From Mesostigma viride (taxonomy: Eukaryota; Streptophyta; Mesostigmatophyceae; Mesostigmatales; Mesostigmataceae): a DNA stretch of 64,000 bases. Shown here piece by piece: positions 40,150 to 52,100 of this stretch; within the stretch, counting starts at the first letter, position 1, and the number at the start of each line of letters is the position of its first letter. The position numbers and the translations under genes were made by a program. The notes under the pieces were generated by a model. The model was not told where the DNA came from, made no database searches, and worked only from the letters and a program-made list of their open reading frames with translations. The stretch spans positions 973,259 to 1,037,258 of the forward strand of contig RPFO01000138.1 of assembly GCA_009746045.1 (NCBI GenBank), in the 5' to 3' direction.

Positions 40150-42470
40150 AAGCTTTATTCCAGACCATGCCTATGTTTCTCCCCCGATGGCTGCTTGTAG
40201 CCTTGTCCGAGCTCGCTCCTGAATTCATTTAAGACGACGCCCTAATGGCTACATAAATCACGACGGTCATCAGTGAGCCTATGCTCCTATTCCAACCACC
40301 ACGTGCGTTCATACAGAAGCGACATTGCTGGAAATCAAAAGGCACATAATCCCGCCTTGGCTGCGAGCCGATCGCAGCTCCCTTCCACCTTTCCCACCTG
40401 TGCAGCGTGGATAGATGTTCAAGTCAAGTAATTTTTTTTTTCGCGTCGTCTTAACTTCAACTTCAACGGTAACACCCGCGCAACCACTGGAATGAGGGCT
40501 CGCAATTCGCTAAGTCTCATCAACGTCGCAAAGTCTGGTAACTTGGGGTCATCGCTCTTCCTGTCATCATCACTCATCAGTCAGTGCCAAATACTATCGT
40601 CATCACTGTCGTCATTAGAGGCCCTTTACTATCGTCAGTCACTCGCTTTGTGACGATAACTAACGTACGGTATATTGCATCAGTCGTACTTCCCGCCCCC
40701 CCCCTGCCCACGTCCCCTTCCGATTTCGCCGCTACTACGTATCTCTCCGAGTAGAAGTAGTTTGACATACATGAGGAATAACTGACTGACGAAACCAGTA
40801 AAAAGACGACTGACATGACTCTCTAGTATCGCTTGGTTTTGACCGCTTGCTGCTGGCCTGGCATCGTAACTGTTAGCCGTACCGTTCAGACTACAGTCGA
40901 CGGCGGCCCCTAGCTTGGGAGTCTGGAATGAATGGACAATAAATCAATAATCTTTCGCAACAAGCGCAAGTCTGGAATCAACCCGTCAGGATCCTTGCGC
41001 AAAATTCAAATATTGCGCCGAAACCGATGGCGAACGACTAGGTGCATGGACTGAGGCGCACGCAAATCCATTTGGCTACTGTAAGGCTAGGCAGTATATC
41101 CCATGGAAAGCGGGAAAATTTTTTAAATGGCGGCTACGGCGGATTTACGATTTTCACCCGCCTAATCTTCGAGACTGAGAAAAATTTTAGCCTATCGAAA
41201 CCTCCTGCGCGAGACCTTCCTAATGAGCTCTCATTGCGCCACCCATGCGCAGCTTTGACAGACTTATCGTCGCCCTGCCAACTGAGCCGACGCCTCGACT
41301 CCTTCTGAGGCCCAGCACTGTAAACAGGCCATCTTTCCTCAACCGCTGGCGCAATGTTTCCCTCTTTTACCTTGCCTGCCCATGCCCGCGATTCGAGCTT
41401 TCTTGGGTCAATTCTGTGCAGTTACCAGAATTCTAGCCCCACCGCCAATGCAGCCGCCCCTTTGGCTGTTGAGTGATGTCCAACTGGCACGATGGAAAGG
41501 CCTCCATCACATTGGCGCCCTCTCCAGTGGCCCACATGTACCGACGAGACCTGCATCTCGAGCTCCTCGGCCCACACGCTGCAGCTGTCACCACGCGAGA
41601 CGCCCTGAGACTCTCGGCATCATTTTCCCATGCAATATCACGCCCTCGATTCGCAGCAAGGTCTTCACCTACCGGCTACCACCATACCGGCCATGAGCCC
41701 TTGCTGCACCACTGCACCACACGAAGTGTGCGGCCCTGAATTAAGTTAAGTACACGGCAGGACTAGGAACCCCCCGAAATTACATCAGGATCTCCAATGG
41801 CCTTGGCGTCACATTGGTTGTTGCATGGTGAGGGTTTCAGATGTTCTCGGAACAGCTGGTCCCATGTTGCTATGCATGCAGTTACTCTTGCCATTATGTG
41901 TGTCCATGTGCCTCCAACCATCCCGCCACAATGCCAGCACCCTCCACCCTGCTAATCCCCACTCGCCCCACTCCCCTGCCTGTTCCATACCCACCCCACC
42001 CACAAAGATACATTACGGACATCCACATGCCGCTATCCATCCCCCCCTGACTACGGACCACTCTCGCCCCCACCCTGAGGTCCCCCACAACACCGTAACA
42101 CCGCCCTCCTCCCCAAATCCACTGCCCTCCTCCCCAAACCATACGCTGACCCACCCGACCATCCACCTTGAGTCCCCCTAGCCAACCTATGTGACTACCA
42201 CCCTTCCGTATTACCTCCACCACATTCCACACCAACATCGCAAACCATCCACTAAACCAACCACCCGCCCCACAACGAGGTTCCCCTACACCACTGCACC
42301 CCGCCCAGTGACCCCACCCCCCGCTGCCCTAATATACGATGACTCCACCCCACCATCCACATGAACCATAACCAACCCCGCCCACCCCGGCCTCCGGGGC
42401 AACCAACCCCTTGTCCACTCAACCATAACTGACCCTGCTGCATAGACCATCGCCAAGCCCGCCTACGTAC
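40150..42470. other. TIR element interior without recognised genes
   Basis: Mostly unique, A/T-balanced sequence to about 41800, then a C-rich stretch (41880-42470) full of CCACCC words. Short open frames on both strands lack known motifs. Confidence 0.5.
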
Positions 42471-42473
42471 CAT

Positions 42474-42650
42474 TAATTAATTAATTAATTAGGAACATAA
42501 CTCCGTTGGGAGTATATGTAGCACATAGCCCTGAGAAGGGGCATATGGCCTTTAATACACTCTTGGCTACTTCTTGCAGGTGGGGGAATGTAAACTGCCA
42601 CCTGCTCTGGGTGCACGAAGTGCACCTGCCCACCACTGTATTCAGGCACC
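42474..42650 (-). mobile_element. 177-bp 5'-truncated non-LTR insertion (3' end only)
   Basis: An (AATT)n tail, the hairpin ACTCCGTTGGGAGT (42500-42513) and about 140 bp of the ORF1-element 3' UTR are flanked by the perfect 12-bp duplication CCTACGTACCAT at 42462-42473 and 42651-42662. This is a classic target-primed insertion, sitting inside the TIR element. Confidence 0.88.
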
Positions 42651-42662
42651 TACGTACCATAG

Positions 42663-43850
42663 GCAAGCCACCACGGCAACCCAAGCATCCCCACCCCTCA
42701 CACGAACCTGTGACCTACGCACGAGCTACCCACATTTACAACTGCGTTCCACAACTACTAAATCATCAACCCCTACCAATGTCCCCCTTGACACCCGCCA
42801 AAGGAGGGGGAACCCCCCCCCCTTCCCCCCCCCCCCCACCCCCCCCCCCACTACACTACATCGGACCGGTATTGTAATCTAGCGCCGCACCGGCTGTGAC
42901 TGACCTGACTGACCCCAGGTTGCGCGGTTTCTCAGGTGACTGTGGGAAACTGGGCTTATTCATGAGAGGGGGTGTCTAAACTGGGGTGGTTAATGTCAGA
43001 GTGGGCTGAGTGGGGGCTGTGGGAAACTGGGATAGTGTATGAGTGGGGGGGTCTAAACTGGGTTGTTCATGAGTGGGCTGAGCGGGGGCTGTCAGAAACT
43101 GGGATTATTTATGAGTGGGCAGTGTGTGAAACTGGGATTTTTTTTATTTTTTTTTTAATGACTGATTGCAATTTTACAACCCCCTCATGAGGGGGTTGTA
43201 AACACTGGGATTATGAGTTTGCGGGCGGGGGAGGCCGCCTTGCTGTTCTTGAAACCCATTCAAGGATGTTCTAGGCAACACATTGATTTTGATGTGCATT
43301 TCTATTGATCGAGGCTGTGAAAGGCTATGACAAATCTTGAGTGTTCAAACTTGCCTTTTTTTTTCTGCTCACAGGGAGACAAGGTGCCGGCCTCCTCGTC
43401 GTCGTCCACTTAACATCGTCATCTAGGCGCCATGACTGCGCAGGTTTGTTTTTGTTTTCTTGATCTATATCGAGCGCTTTCTTGTTCATGAATTGGTTTT
43501 CTAGGGTGCGGTGGCAGATGAGACAACTGACACCAACCATCCGTTAATGTTTCTTGCGCATGTGCGTTTTTTAATGCATTCCAGGAACATTCTGAGATTT
43601 CTGTCACGCAACGACAAGCGCCAAGCCGGCGTTTGCAAATTGTCACTGATCGATAATCACTGTTGAAGAATGAAGAATCAAGAATGAAGAATGAAGATCT
43701 GTTACATTTATCTTTATATTTGTAATAAAGAAATCGCGAGCTGTGCTTTTCATCCGTTTTGCTTTGGAATGTGTTCTGATATATCTGTGTGATATGTCAT
43801 GATCGCCCGTGGTTTTATGTCACTGTTTTCTCCCTAGATTTATCAGTGAC
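42663..43850. repeat. C-runs and ~50-bp GTGGGCTGAG minisatellite in the TIR element
   Basis: Poly-C tracts at 42808-42850 are followed by about four degenerate copies of a unit with GTGGGAAACTGGGAT and GAGTGGGCTGAG (42935-43210). A GAAGAATGAA stretch lies near 43665-43700. No gene is supported. Confidence 0.6.
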
Positions 43851-44371
43851 ATTGTCACGGCTTTGTCACCCTTTTTTTCCTGATATATCAGTGACAATGT
43901 CACGGATTTCGTCACCCTTTTTTTCCTGATATATCAGTGATAATGTCACGGATTTGTCACCCTTTTTTTGTGATAATGTCACGGATTTGTCACCCTTTTT
44001 TTGTGATAATGTCACGGATTTGTCACCCTTTTTTTCGTGATAATGTCACGGATTTGTCACCCTTTTTTTCGTGATAATGTCACGGATTTGTCACCCTTTT
44101 TTCGTGATATATCAGTGATAATGTCACGGATTTTGTCAGTGCGTTTTATCAAGTCGTGACATTGATATTTTGTGATAATTTCCTTGTTTTTGTCACAAAG
44201 ATAATCACAGAATATGCTGGTTTTATCACATGATTTGTCACGAAATGTCACAGAATATCACACTTTTGTCACAAAAAATCACAAAATGTCACATTTTGTC
44301 ACATCCACATCACAAAATGTCACGTGATATGTCACAAAATATCACAAAATGTCACACCCCCCTTCCCGGTG
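43851..44371. repeat. Right subterminal repeat array of the TIR element
   Basis: Units of GTCACGGATTTGTCACCC plus a T-run, spaced by TGATATATCAGTGA or GTGATAAT, repeat about eight times (43855-44130). They grade into TGTCACAAAAT words up to the right terminus. Confidence 0.8.
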
Positions 44372-44568
44372 TACTAGTGTCACCGTTGCCATCTGGGCCG
44401 GTGGGCGAAGCTGCAGCCGAAGCTGCAGGCGTATTTTCATTGCCGAGCGCAGCCGCCAGGCTGCGTTGCGTCGAGAGGCGTTTGCTCATCGTATATTGCG
44501 TAATAGCTTTGGAAAATTATATCAGCATGTGCGTCGTAGAAAGACGCATCGATTGTGATATTCACGGC
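44372..44568 (-). mobile_element. 5' end of the nested ORF1-only element with its start codon
   Basis: Homologous to 55805-55998 over about 190 bp. On the minus strand it carries a short 5' UTR beginning near 44568 and the start codon (44489) of an ORF1 protein starting MSKRLSTQRSLAA. It is the missing 5' end of the element whose 3' end lies at 14781, separated from it by the Ty3-like and TIR insertions. Confidence 0.75.
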
Positions 44569-46089
44569 TAAATTCGGTGCTCAAACGTGAAAGTTATGAG
44601 CTCCGCCGTCAGCCATGGCTATCTCGTGGCTCGTGGCTCGTCCATCGTTACCAACGCTACTCCATAGCTGAGTATCAAGCGTGTAGGAAGGTTGGGCCAC
44701 CTTCCTAGCTTGCTAATATTCCTTGCCACATGCTCTGTCCTGACCACACTTGACAGTGGGCCGACATGGGCCGTCGGGCGCAACCACACAAAGAATACTA
44801 AGTACGTGGCACACATATTTATGTCCACAATTCCCACTTGTCTTTTGGTCCTACTAAAGGGCGCCGGGCCATCCGGCCCTTAGCAAACATGGTACACACA
44901 ATTAGGGTCGCATTTCGGCACAAGGGTACTGACTGTTGTTGCCACGGTTGACAGTAGGTACTACGCAGCGCAGGTGCTGACGATCGCTGGTTGTCTCCTT
45001 GATACCTAAACCTACCGGACGGTACCACATTGGTTCCGACCGGGTACACAACAACCGACTGCGCACCAGTTGCCATCATATCAAGGAGACAACCAGTGCA
45101 GGCCCAGAAATCGGGAGAAGCCGGACCATGGTAGCTCGAGCCTGCCGTTATCGTGTCCGCGTGTTCGAGTCGTTCAGGATGATGAAGATGAATGGTGATG
45201 GAAATGTGTAGCCTTGTGGGTGCATTGAAATTATGGCTGGCTTACGTGTAGAGCGACTAGATGACCTAGACGGTGGGGCCGGAAATAGCATGCTTGATCA
45301 GGTGTGTTTCGAGCCTAACTGGCCAGGAGTGTCTAGTGGTGAGCACCATTGCTGCGATCGCTCTCCCACCATTTACGAGGAAATACCCGCAAATGGAAAA
45401 CCACTGAAAAGGTCTAGCTAGTCAGTCATTACGTTAGCCATGCCATGATTCCAAACGTCCAAGAACTGCACACGGTGCAAAGGCAAAAAGCCGGAGGACA
45501 GCACTTTCAAATGTGCGGCGGGAACCAAAAGCCCGCGTATGCCAGAAAACATCGTGTTGAGCACTGCAGCGACGCGACGATGTGGACAACTAATCCAGTG
45601 CCAAGCTCGGAACGGCCGCAAAGGAGATCTGGCATGACAGGGTTCACATGTGCGGAGATACTACGCGATCCAGCCGGTCCATGACCTGTTTGTAGAGCTT
45701 GTGCCAAGGGGCATGCAGCACCAAACAGATGTGGGTGACGGTGCAAAAAACACCGGACTTGACGGAGCATAATGTCTCGGTCATAGTCTTTGACCAACAA
45801 ACGATGCAAGAGTTCAACAAGAGTCGTGATGAAATCGACACGATAAGAGCAAAGACGGGGAAAACGATGTAACTGACTAAGAACAACACCATATTTTGCT
45901 ATGTGGGAAAGGAGACTGTGAATATCGGGGTAACGAATAAAAGGAATATGCTGGTAAATTTAGGATCCTTGCGCTAAGTTATCATAGACAGCCGTACGCC
46001 AGCCCTTCTTGTTATGGGTAATGTTAAGATCGAGGTAATTGCAGGTCATATAACTTTCTGCAGACTTGTTTAAATTCAGCGGAACCTAG
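44569..46089. other. Unassigned 1.5-kb stretch with one long hairpin
   Basis: No gene is recognised. A perfect 18-bp inverted repeat (44987-45004 and 45079-45096, arm CTGGTTGTCTCCTTGATA) encloses a 74-bp loop and may be a small MITE. Short open frames at 45418-45809 lack motifs. Confidence 0.45.
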
Positions 46090-47198
46090 GGCGATTGAAC
46101 AGACGCAACAAACTCGCGATCACGAACGAGATTGGGGAAGGGGGGCTGACTAACAAGCAGAATTTACTAGCTGACCTCATTTATGCCGACGACATCACGC
46201 TCATCGAGAAGCCGGAGTCTGCCCAACTTTGGCTGGACTGCCTGGCGCTCGAGGCTCGGGCGGTTGCATGGTCTAGAAATCAGCCCCAAAACGGAGGCCC
46301 TGGCCCTCGGCATGGCAGGGCCCCCACCCACACTCCGCCTCTTAGACGTCAGACGATGCCGAGGTCAACTACCCTCCTTCAGGCCGCTTCAAGCTGCTCG
46401 GCAGTTGGCTTCCCGACTGCGAGGACGACATGACGACACGGATCGGCATGGTGTGGGCGCACCTCCATGACCACCGCCGCTGGTGGAGCAACCCCGCCCT
46501 ACCCCGGATCGTCAAGCGTGACCTCTTCAAGGTCGTCATTCTGACGATCCTGACCTACGGCGCCGAGACGTGGACACTGACGCAGGAGCTGGAGCAACGA
46601 CTCGACGTCGCCGTCACCAAGATGCTGCGCAAGGCCCTTAACATCCCCTTTGGTTTGCACATTACGGTAATGAGGATTTGTACGCTGATTTGCCCTATGT
46701 TTCCCACATTATTAGGCACAGGCGCCTGGGCCTAGCCGGGCACCTGCATGGCCCGCACAGATCAGGTAGATACCTCAGATAGACCAGCTGGCACCAAGCC
46801 CGCCCAGCCTGGGCGATATGCCCTCACCTGGCGTGCCCCCGGCCGCGCGCGGCAGGGCCGCCACCCGTGGACTTTTCGTGATAGACTCGGCATGGACATG
46901 TGCTACACTAGACGTGACGGGCTCACCCCCGGGCAGCCTCCTGAATTTGTCTGTAATATGGAGGCAGATGGTGCGCAAGGATAGATGGCAAGTAGTGATG
47001 AAGGAGACCACCCCCAAGCCTGTGGGGGCTCCGCGTGTGACCAAGTATGGCATTCATAGCGATTCGGACCGCGGTGCCCACACCCCTGTAACTAGGAACT
47101 AGATAGCTTATACCATCCATTCCATCCCATGTTCCCCTCCCACTGAGGACTTATGCTCACGTGGCGCAGTCACGTGTCTATTAATTAATTAATTAATG
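46090..47198 (+). pseudogene. LINE reverse transcriptase relic, C-terminal part
   Basis: Pieces of a non-LTR RT in shifting frames: LADLIYADDITLIEKPES (46157-46212), then a frameshift, then SWLPD and ILTYGAETWTLTQELEQRLD (about 46546-46605), then the downstream HL.GPHRSGRYLRYRPAG part in another frame. It is truncated at its 5' end and decayed. An ATTAATTAATT tail stands at 47179-47197. It is related to the RT relic at 53.1-57.3 kb. Confidence 0.8.
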
Positions 47199-47598
47199 CC
47201 TTTGCAGAGAGATGCTCTCTGTTGAGAAGCCATGCGCTTAGCTCTTGCTTGTATTCTGAGTTGGCACGCCGCAAAGGTGAAAACCATTTGCGTTCAGTGC
47301 CGGTCCGCGGAAAACGCGATCTACAAATGAATCCGACCGGAATCGGACTGGGGCTCTTGTATAGCCATGATGATCTTCCCCCACATGACATGCTCCCCCT
47401 TATAGCTGGGCATAGCGTGATAGATCATGAGGGTGCAGGTGCCCTGGTGCACCTAGAGCAAGGGTAGCTTACATTCCCACCATTGCAGGAAGTAGCCCAG
47501 AATGTATTAAAAGCCATATGCCCCTTCTCAGGGATATGTGCTACATGTACTCCCAACGGAGTTATGTTCCTAATTAATAAATTAATGGGGCAACGGCC
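47199..47598 (+). mobile_element. 3'-UTR fragment of an ORF1-type element with AATT tail
   Basis: Homologous to the 3' UTR at 48310-48600. It ends with the hairpin ACTCCCAACGGAGT (47549-47562) and a TAATTAATAAATTAAT tail. It is 5'-truncated. Confidence 0.75.
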
Positions 47599-47741
47599 CA
47601 TTCTTGGTATTGCTAGCTTTAATGTGCGTAGGACTGTTTGCACCCTTCCATCCATCCATCCATCCATCCATCCATCCATCGGGGTTAACCCGTGTTTTTT
47701 TCAATTAGAACGCGATATATCTTATTGTCAAGAACTTCACC
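47599..47741 (+). other. Possible LINE endonuclease start, TCCA repeat and CGCGATAT motif
   Basis: ILGIASFNVRR at 47608-47640 resembles the first strand of AP-type LINE endonucleases. It is followed by (TCCA)n (47647-47679) and a TTAACCCGTG plus T-run plus GAACGCGATATATC block. The pieces are too short for a firm call. Confidence 0.3.
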
Positions 47742-48600
47742 GTGGAGGAAGGTGAGAATTCCGAGAAGCTTACGCGTGCGTTTGAGAGAGAAATCCTTGG
47801 TCGCATGGGCCTTAACGGTGAGATCGAGCTGGCCGCCCACCGCCTTCCCGCGCGCGGGGTAAGGCAGGGCCGCCCCCGCTCCTTCTCACCTTTAAGACCC
47901 CGGCGGACAAGATTTCTTTTCTCAGACGCCGCAAGCGCGGCTCGAGAAGACTCTCTTCACCCTTGATGACGACCTGACCCTGGCGCAGCAACAACGGCGA
48001 CGGGAGCTATGGCCGACCTACCTCCAGCTCCGGCAGACCAAGGCGGGGCAGCCGGTGTACTGGAAGGGGGCGGCCATCTACGTCGGCCACAAGCCCTGGC
48101 AGGCGACCCCCGCGGCCCCAACGACTCCAGACGCCCCAGCTTAGGGGAATACAGCAGCAGTGTAGAATAGATAGACCGTGGCCATGTACATGTACGCCTC
48201 CTAGAGGCACTATCCCAGCTAAGCCACGCGCTTTATTTAATCATGTACATGTGTGCCTATGATGAGCCACCCTCCAGATGATGCCTAGGTTTATTTAGTT
48301 ATGTTGTGCCCATGCAGGTAGTCACTCTCTGCTGAGACGCCATGCCCTAGCTTTTTGTATAGCTATGCTGATCTTCCCCCCCATGACAGGCTCCCCCTTC
48401 GAACGCTGGGCATAGCTTGAAGATCATGGGGATGCAAGTGCCCTGGTGCACCTAGAGCAAGGGTCCTTTACATTCCCACCCTTGCAGGAAGTAGCTTAGA
48501 ATGTATATGATATAGGCCATATGCCCCTTCTCTGGGCTATGTGCTACATATACTCCCAACGGAGTTATGTTCCTAATTAATTAATTAATTAATTAATATC
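47742..48600 (+). mobile_element. ORF1-only element fragment, plus orientation
   Basis: C-terminal ORF1 coding part (47742-48143: GENSEKLTRAFEREILGRMG, then TLDDDLTLAQQQRRREL after a frameshift near 47870), 3' UTR, hairpin 48552-48565 and an (AATT)n tail at 48573-48598. It is 5'-truncated. Confidence 0.8.
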
Positions 48601-48862
48601 GCGTTGTAAGCTTTTTTTAGAACGCGTATATAGCACCTAAGGAAATTTTTTTTTCATGGTCATGTATATACTTTCCTGAAAGAACATAAATCAAAGGATG
48701 TTTTGAGCTACTCAGACCTACAAAATGCTAATTCATTAGAGAGATACACTGGTTTGAATACAGGGGGGTCTGACCATGACCGCGATTTCTTGACCCTAGG
48801 TCACAAGTCATGTGCTTATTCACAAATGGTTCATGAAAAAAATCTGGCTTCTTGCACGAGCT
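48601..48862. other. Short unassigned spacer
   Basis: About 260 bp beginning ATCGCGTTGTAAGC with T-runs. It shares the CGCGTT motif with 47715-47725 and 57730-57785. Confidence 0.3.
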
Positions 48863-49869
48863 ATTAATTAATTAATTAATTAATTAAAATCATAGCTCCG
48901 TGGGGAGCATATGTAACACATAGCCCTGAGAAAGGGGCATCTATGGGTTTGTAATACAATCAGGGCGACAACCTGCAGGTGTAGGATGTACAACTATCAC
49001 CTGCTCTGGGTGCACAAGGTGCACCTGCACCGCCATGATGGTTCATGCCTCAGTCCTAAACAAGCACAGGCACACAAGGCGGCTTGAGGAGAGGGCCTAG
49101 AAGGCCTGCATGACATATGGGGTGGAAGGTATATGGCTAGGCTATAGCTGGGGTACACATGGCCTCTCAGCAGAGAGTAACTCCCTGCATGGGCAAAGCA
49201 TGACTCGAAATTGCTACGGCTATAGTAAGGGCGGGTGTGGGCCCATCACGGCATCACGTAGGCATACATGGCCACGTCACTAGGCTTTCTAGTCTACACT
49301 ACTGCTATATATTCCCTAGGCTGGGGTGGCTGGGGTGGCTGGGGCGGCAGGGGTCGCCTGCCAGGGCTTGTGGGCGACGTAGATGTCCGCCCCCTTCCAG
49401 TAGACCGGCTTCTGCCCCGCCGTCTGCCGAAGCTGGAGGTAGGTCGGCCATAGCTCCCGTCGCCGTTGTTGCTGCGTCAAGGTCAAGTCGTCGTCCAGCG
49501 TGTAGGCGGTCCCCCCAAGCCGCCTGCGACACTTGAGGAACTCCATCTTATCCGCCATGGTGTCAAAGGTGAGGGGCAAGGGGGAGGGGCCGGCCTTACC
49601 CCGCGAGCGGGGAAGGCAGGTCACCCCCCGCGGCTTGCCCTTACCAGTGAGAGCCATGGGGACAAGGATTTTGTTCTCAAAGGCCAGGGCAAGGGTCTCG
49701 GAGGTCTCGTCCTGCAGCGGGTCGAAGTGCTTGACTATGACGTTAAGGCTGCGCTTGGCGAGCTCCGTCGGCCTCCTCGCGGAGGTCCAGCGTCTGCAGG
49801 TTAAGCTGGGCGGCGACGGCGGAGGTGGTGGAGGTGGTGTGCTGCGTGCTGCGTGCTGCGTGCTGCGTG
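48863..49869 (-). mobile_element. ORF1-only element, 3' part, minus orientation
   Basis: Tail of AATT at 48863-48886, hairpin GCTCCGTGGGGAGC (48895-48908), 3' UTR, and the C-terminal ORF1 coding region (49805-49316) with TLDDDLTLTQQQRRRELW and LPRSRGKAGPSPLPLTF. The frame is interrupted near 49770. Its 5' half continues at 51615 after a 1.7-kb insertion. Confidence 0.8.
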
Positions 49870-51614
49870 CACGTCGTACGTAACCCTACCTATTTTTAGG
49901 ACTGAGTTGAACTCAGTCCTAATTTTAGGACTGAGTTTTTGGGTTTCGTAGAAAATTCGCCCCGGTCAGAGTGTTGGACAAAAAAATTCTCTCAAAATTT
50001 ATTCAAATACTACGTGAAAAGACCTTTCTTGGACATATTTTTGGGATTTTTTTTGATTTTGTTTGGGCGGCTAAATGTGCGGTCAAAGTACAGGTGGTAA
50101 GGGTACTTTTTCACGCGAAACGTGAGTTCCGGAAATGCACGACCTAGCCATGGCGGCTTGCGCCCATGCATGCAGTTTACGTTTGCGGACGATTGAGCTG
50201 GTCAAACTCAGGAAGTAGATTTCTTATGTCTTAAAGATGACACAGGCAAAATTTTAGCTCGCGGAGATGCGATCTACCAGGTGTCGGCACTGCTCTTGGT
50301 GGAAAAAACTGCGATCAGGCAGGCTGACGGAATTGATGACTAAAACTGCTTTCCGGCGCAGGTCGAAGGGTTTATATGCTTCTTTCTACTAATTATCATG
50401 CATTTTCGTAGAATAAAGTCAGTGGCAGTAAAGATTTGATGATTTCAAGCACTCTGTCACGTCATGCTTTGTGTGCCGGCAAGTGTCACTTTTGCGGGCA
50501 CCGCCTGGGCCAAGGTAACGCCATCCGTGAACGGTAAAGCTGAAATATCGTTGCCTCATCGTTTTTTGATGTTCTTGAATGAGTTTAAGCTTGCGAGGCG
50601 TTGTCAGTTTCGAGTCTTGATGCGCTTTCTTGACCGTTGCCTGCCCCTCTCTAAAACCCCCTTTTTTGATGATGTTACCAGGCATTTGCCTTACCCTAGT
50701 GTAATTGTGCAGGTTTTTAGGCGCTTAATGGGTTTTAATACCTTCATAGATGTTAGTTCTTCTTTTGCTACGTTCATACTGCATGATTGTGTGGCCATGG
50801 GCTGCATCAAGCGTGCTTTCGAGCTTACACTTGTGAGTGAAAAGTCTTGGTGATAAACCACTGTCATAATGTGCCAGCAAGTATGTTGGCCATGTCATGG
50901 CAAAGCAAAACAGCTTTAGCCATGTCTATTCTTGTTAGAAACAATTGAAATATGCTTAACCTACCCATCATATTGGTGGTTAAGACTTATAATACAACCC
51001 TTTGTAGGTAGGTATCCATACCCATTCCCTACGTGCGTGCATAGGCTCTCACACATACTAAGGTATCATATAACTGCAATATGATGATGCAAGCATGTTG
51101 TCATATTATGCTAGAAGGGAAATGAGTTGATTGGCATGGTTGGTTGCCACGGTGGTGTGTAGTATGACCGCACTTACATGCTAGCATTTTGCTAGCAAGG
51201 CCCACTCCTATTATAGGACTGGCAGTATTTTGTGTGTTTCAGGCAGTGCCTGTGGCCAAATTGAGTCCAGTTTTTTTCTACAGGTCAAGAACTATATTTT
51301 TTACATGCCTATATTTTTTCAACATGCATATGGAATTTATTCAATTTGTCCCAATCGTGCTTCCACACAAAAATGCAAAATCGCGAGTAAGGGTCCACAC
51401 CCCAGTAAAATTATACATGATTTGGTCAATGTATGATTTTTTATGCATATGCCCAAGCATTAGCATGATATTGAGTGCTATTATGCATATCAAACATATG
51501 GGGTACCCCCCTACCCTCTTTGATATGGGGTACCCCCCTACCCTTACCGCTACATGATCTCAAAGTTGGCATACTCAGTCCTATTTTTAGGACTGAGTTT
51601 GCACGTACGACGTG
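49870..51614. mobile_element. 1.7-kb palindrome-ended DNA element in an ORF1 gene
   Basis: It starts CACGTCGTACGT and ends ACGTACGACGTG, a perfect 12-bp terminal inverted repeat. AACTCAGTCCTA..TAGGACTGAGTT palindromes lie just inside both ends. It splits the ORF1 gene exactly where other copies read GTTGCTTAAGCATGTCCGCC. A 129-codon open frame (50464-50853) contains FDDVTRHLPYPSVIVQVFRRL, with no family recognised. No clear target duplication was found. It is probably non-autonomous. Confidence 0.6.
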
Positions 51615-52100
51615 TTAATAAGCATGTCCGCCCAGGTCGGGATGGGAGGAGCATCGCCGGCAGGGCCAGCAGGGGCTGGCCGAGCGGCGATGTCCTTCAC
51701 CGCCTCAGTGGGCCGTGATGCCGGCGGTGTTCTGCAAGCATTCGATGGCTATGGCATGGTCCTGCAGGCGCTTGTCGATGTCGAGGAGCTGGGCGGTGAG
51801 GGCGTCGGTTGTGGTGGAGGTGGAGGCGAGGAGCTTGGAGGTGGCGGTGGTGGTGGAGGAGAGGAGGGGAAGCTCGGCAGCCAGCGTGCCCCCCATGGCC
51901 GCCACATCTGCGGCGAGGGGGGTCACGTGCTGCATGAGGGCCTGGTTGATGATGAAGCGGATTTCGGAGGTGGAATTCATGGAAGTGGGGGCCCAGATCT
52001 CGGCGACAGAGCGCCCGAGGAGGGAGCAGAGGGCGATGAGCTGATGGCGGGGGCGGGGGAGGCTGGGCAGATCCGGCATGCACGAGCTATGGGCAACATA
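51615..52100 (-). mobile_element. ORF1-only element, 5' part of the interrupted copy
   Basis: Minus-strand ORF1 coding part with GRSVAEIWAPTSMN, FIINQALMQHVTPLAADVAA and LLDIDKRLQDHAIAIECLQN, homologous to 15840-16200. The insertion at 49870-51614 separates it from its C terminus. Confidence 0.75.

Larger units (their letters stand above)
37542..44371. mobile_element. 6.8-kb TA-flanked terminal-inverted-repeat DNA element with TGTGACA subterminal repeats
   Basis: The left end CACCGGAAGGGGTC and the inverse of the right end (CACCGGGAAGGGGGG) both continue into TGTGACATTTTGTGATAT, a terminal inverted repeat of about 31 bp. TA lies on both sides (37540-37541, 44372-44373), and the uninterrupted relative at 55796-55815 has GA there, so the insertion made a 2-bp TA duplication. 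The subterminal 250-550 bp at each end are packed with TGTGACA/TGTCACA and TTTGTGAT motifs in both directions, as in CACTA-like elements; the TA duplication recalls Tc1/mariner-type elements. Superfamily is therefore open. No transposase is recognised, but splice-like exons exist on the minus strand inside. Confidence 0.75.

Noticed and set aside
50464-50853. 129-codon frame as a transposase
   Set aside because: No catalytic triad, zinc-binding or known transposase motif is visible; kept only as an unknown frame within the 1.7-kb element.
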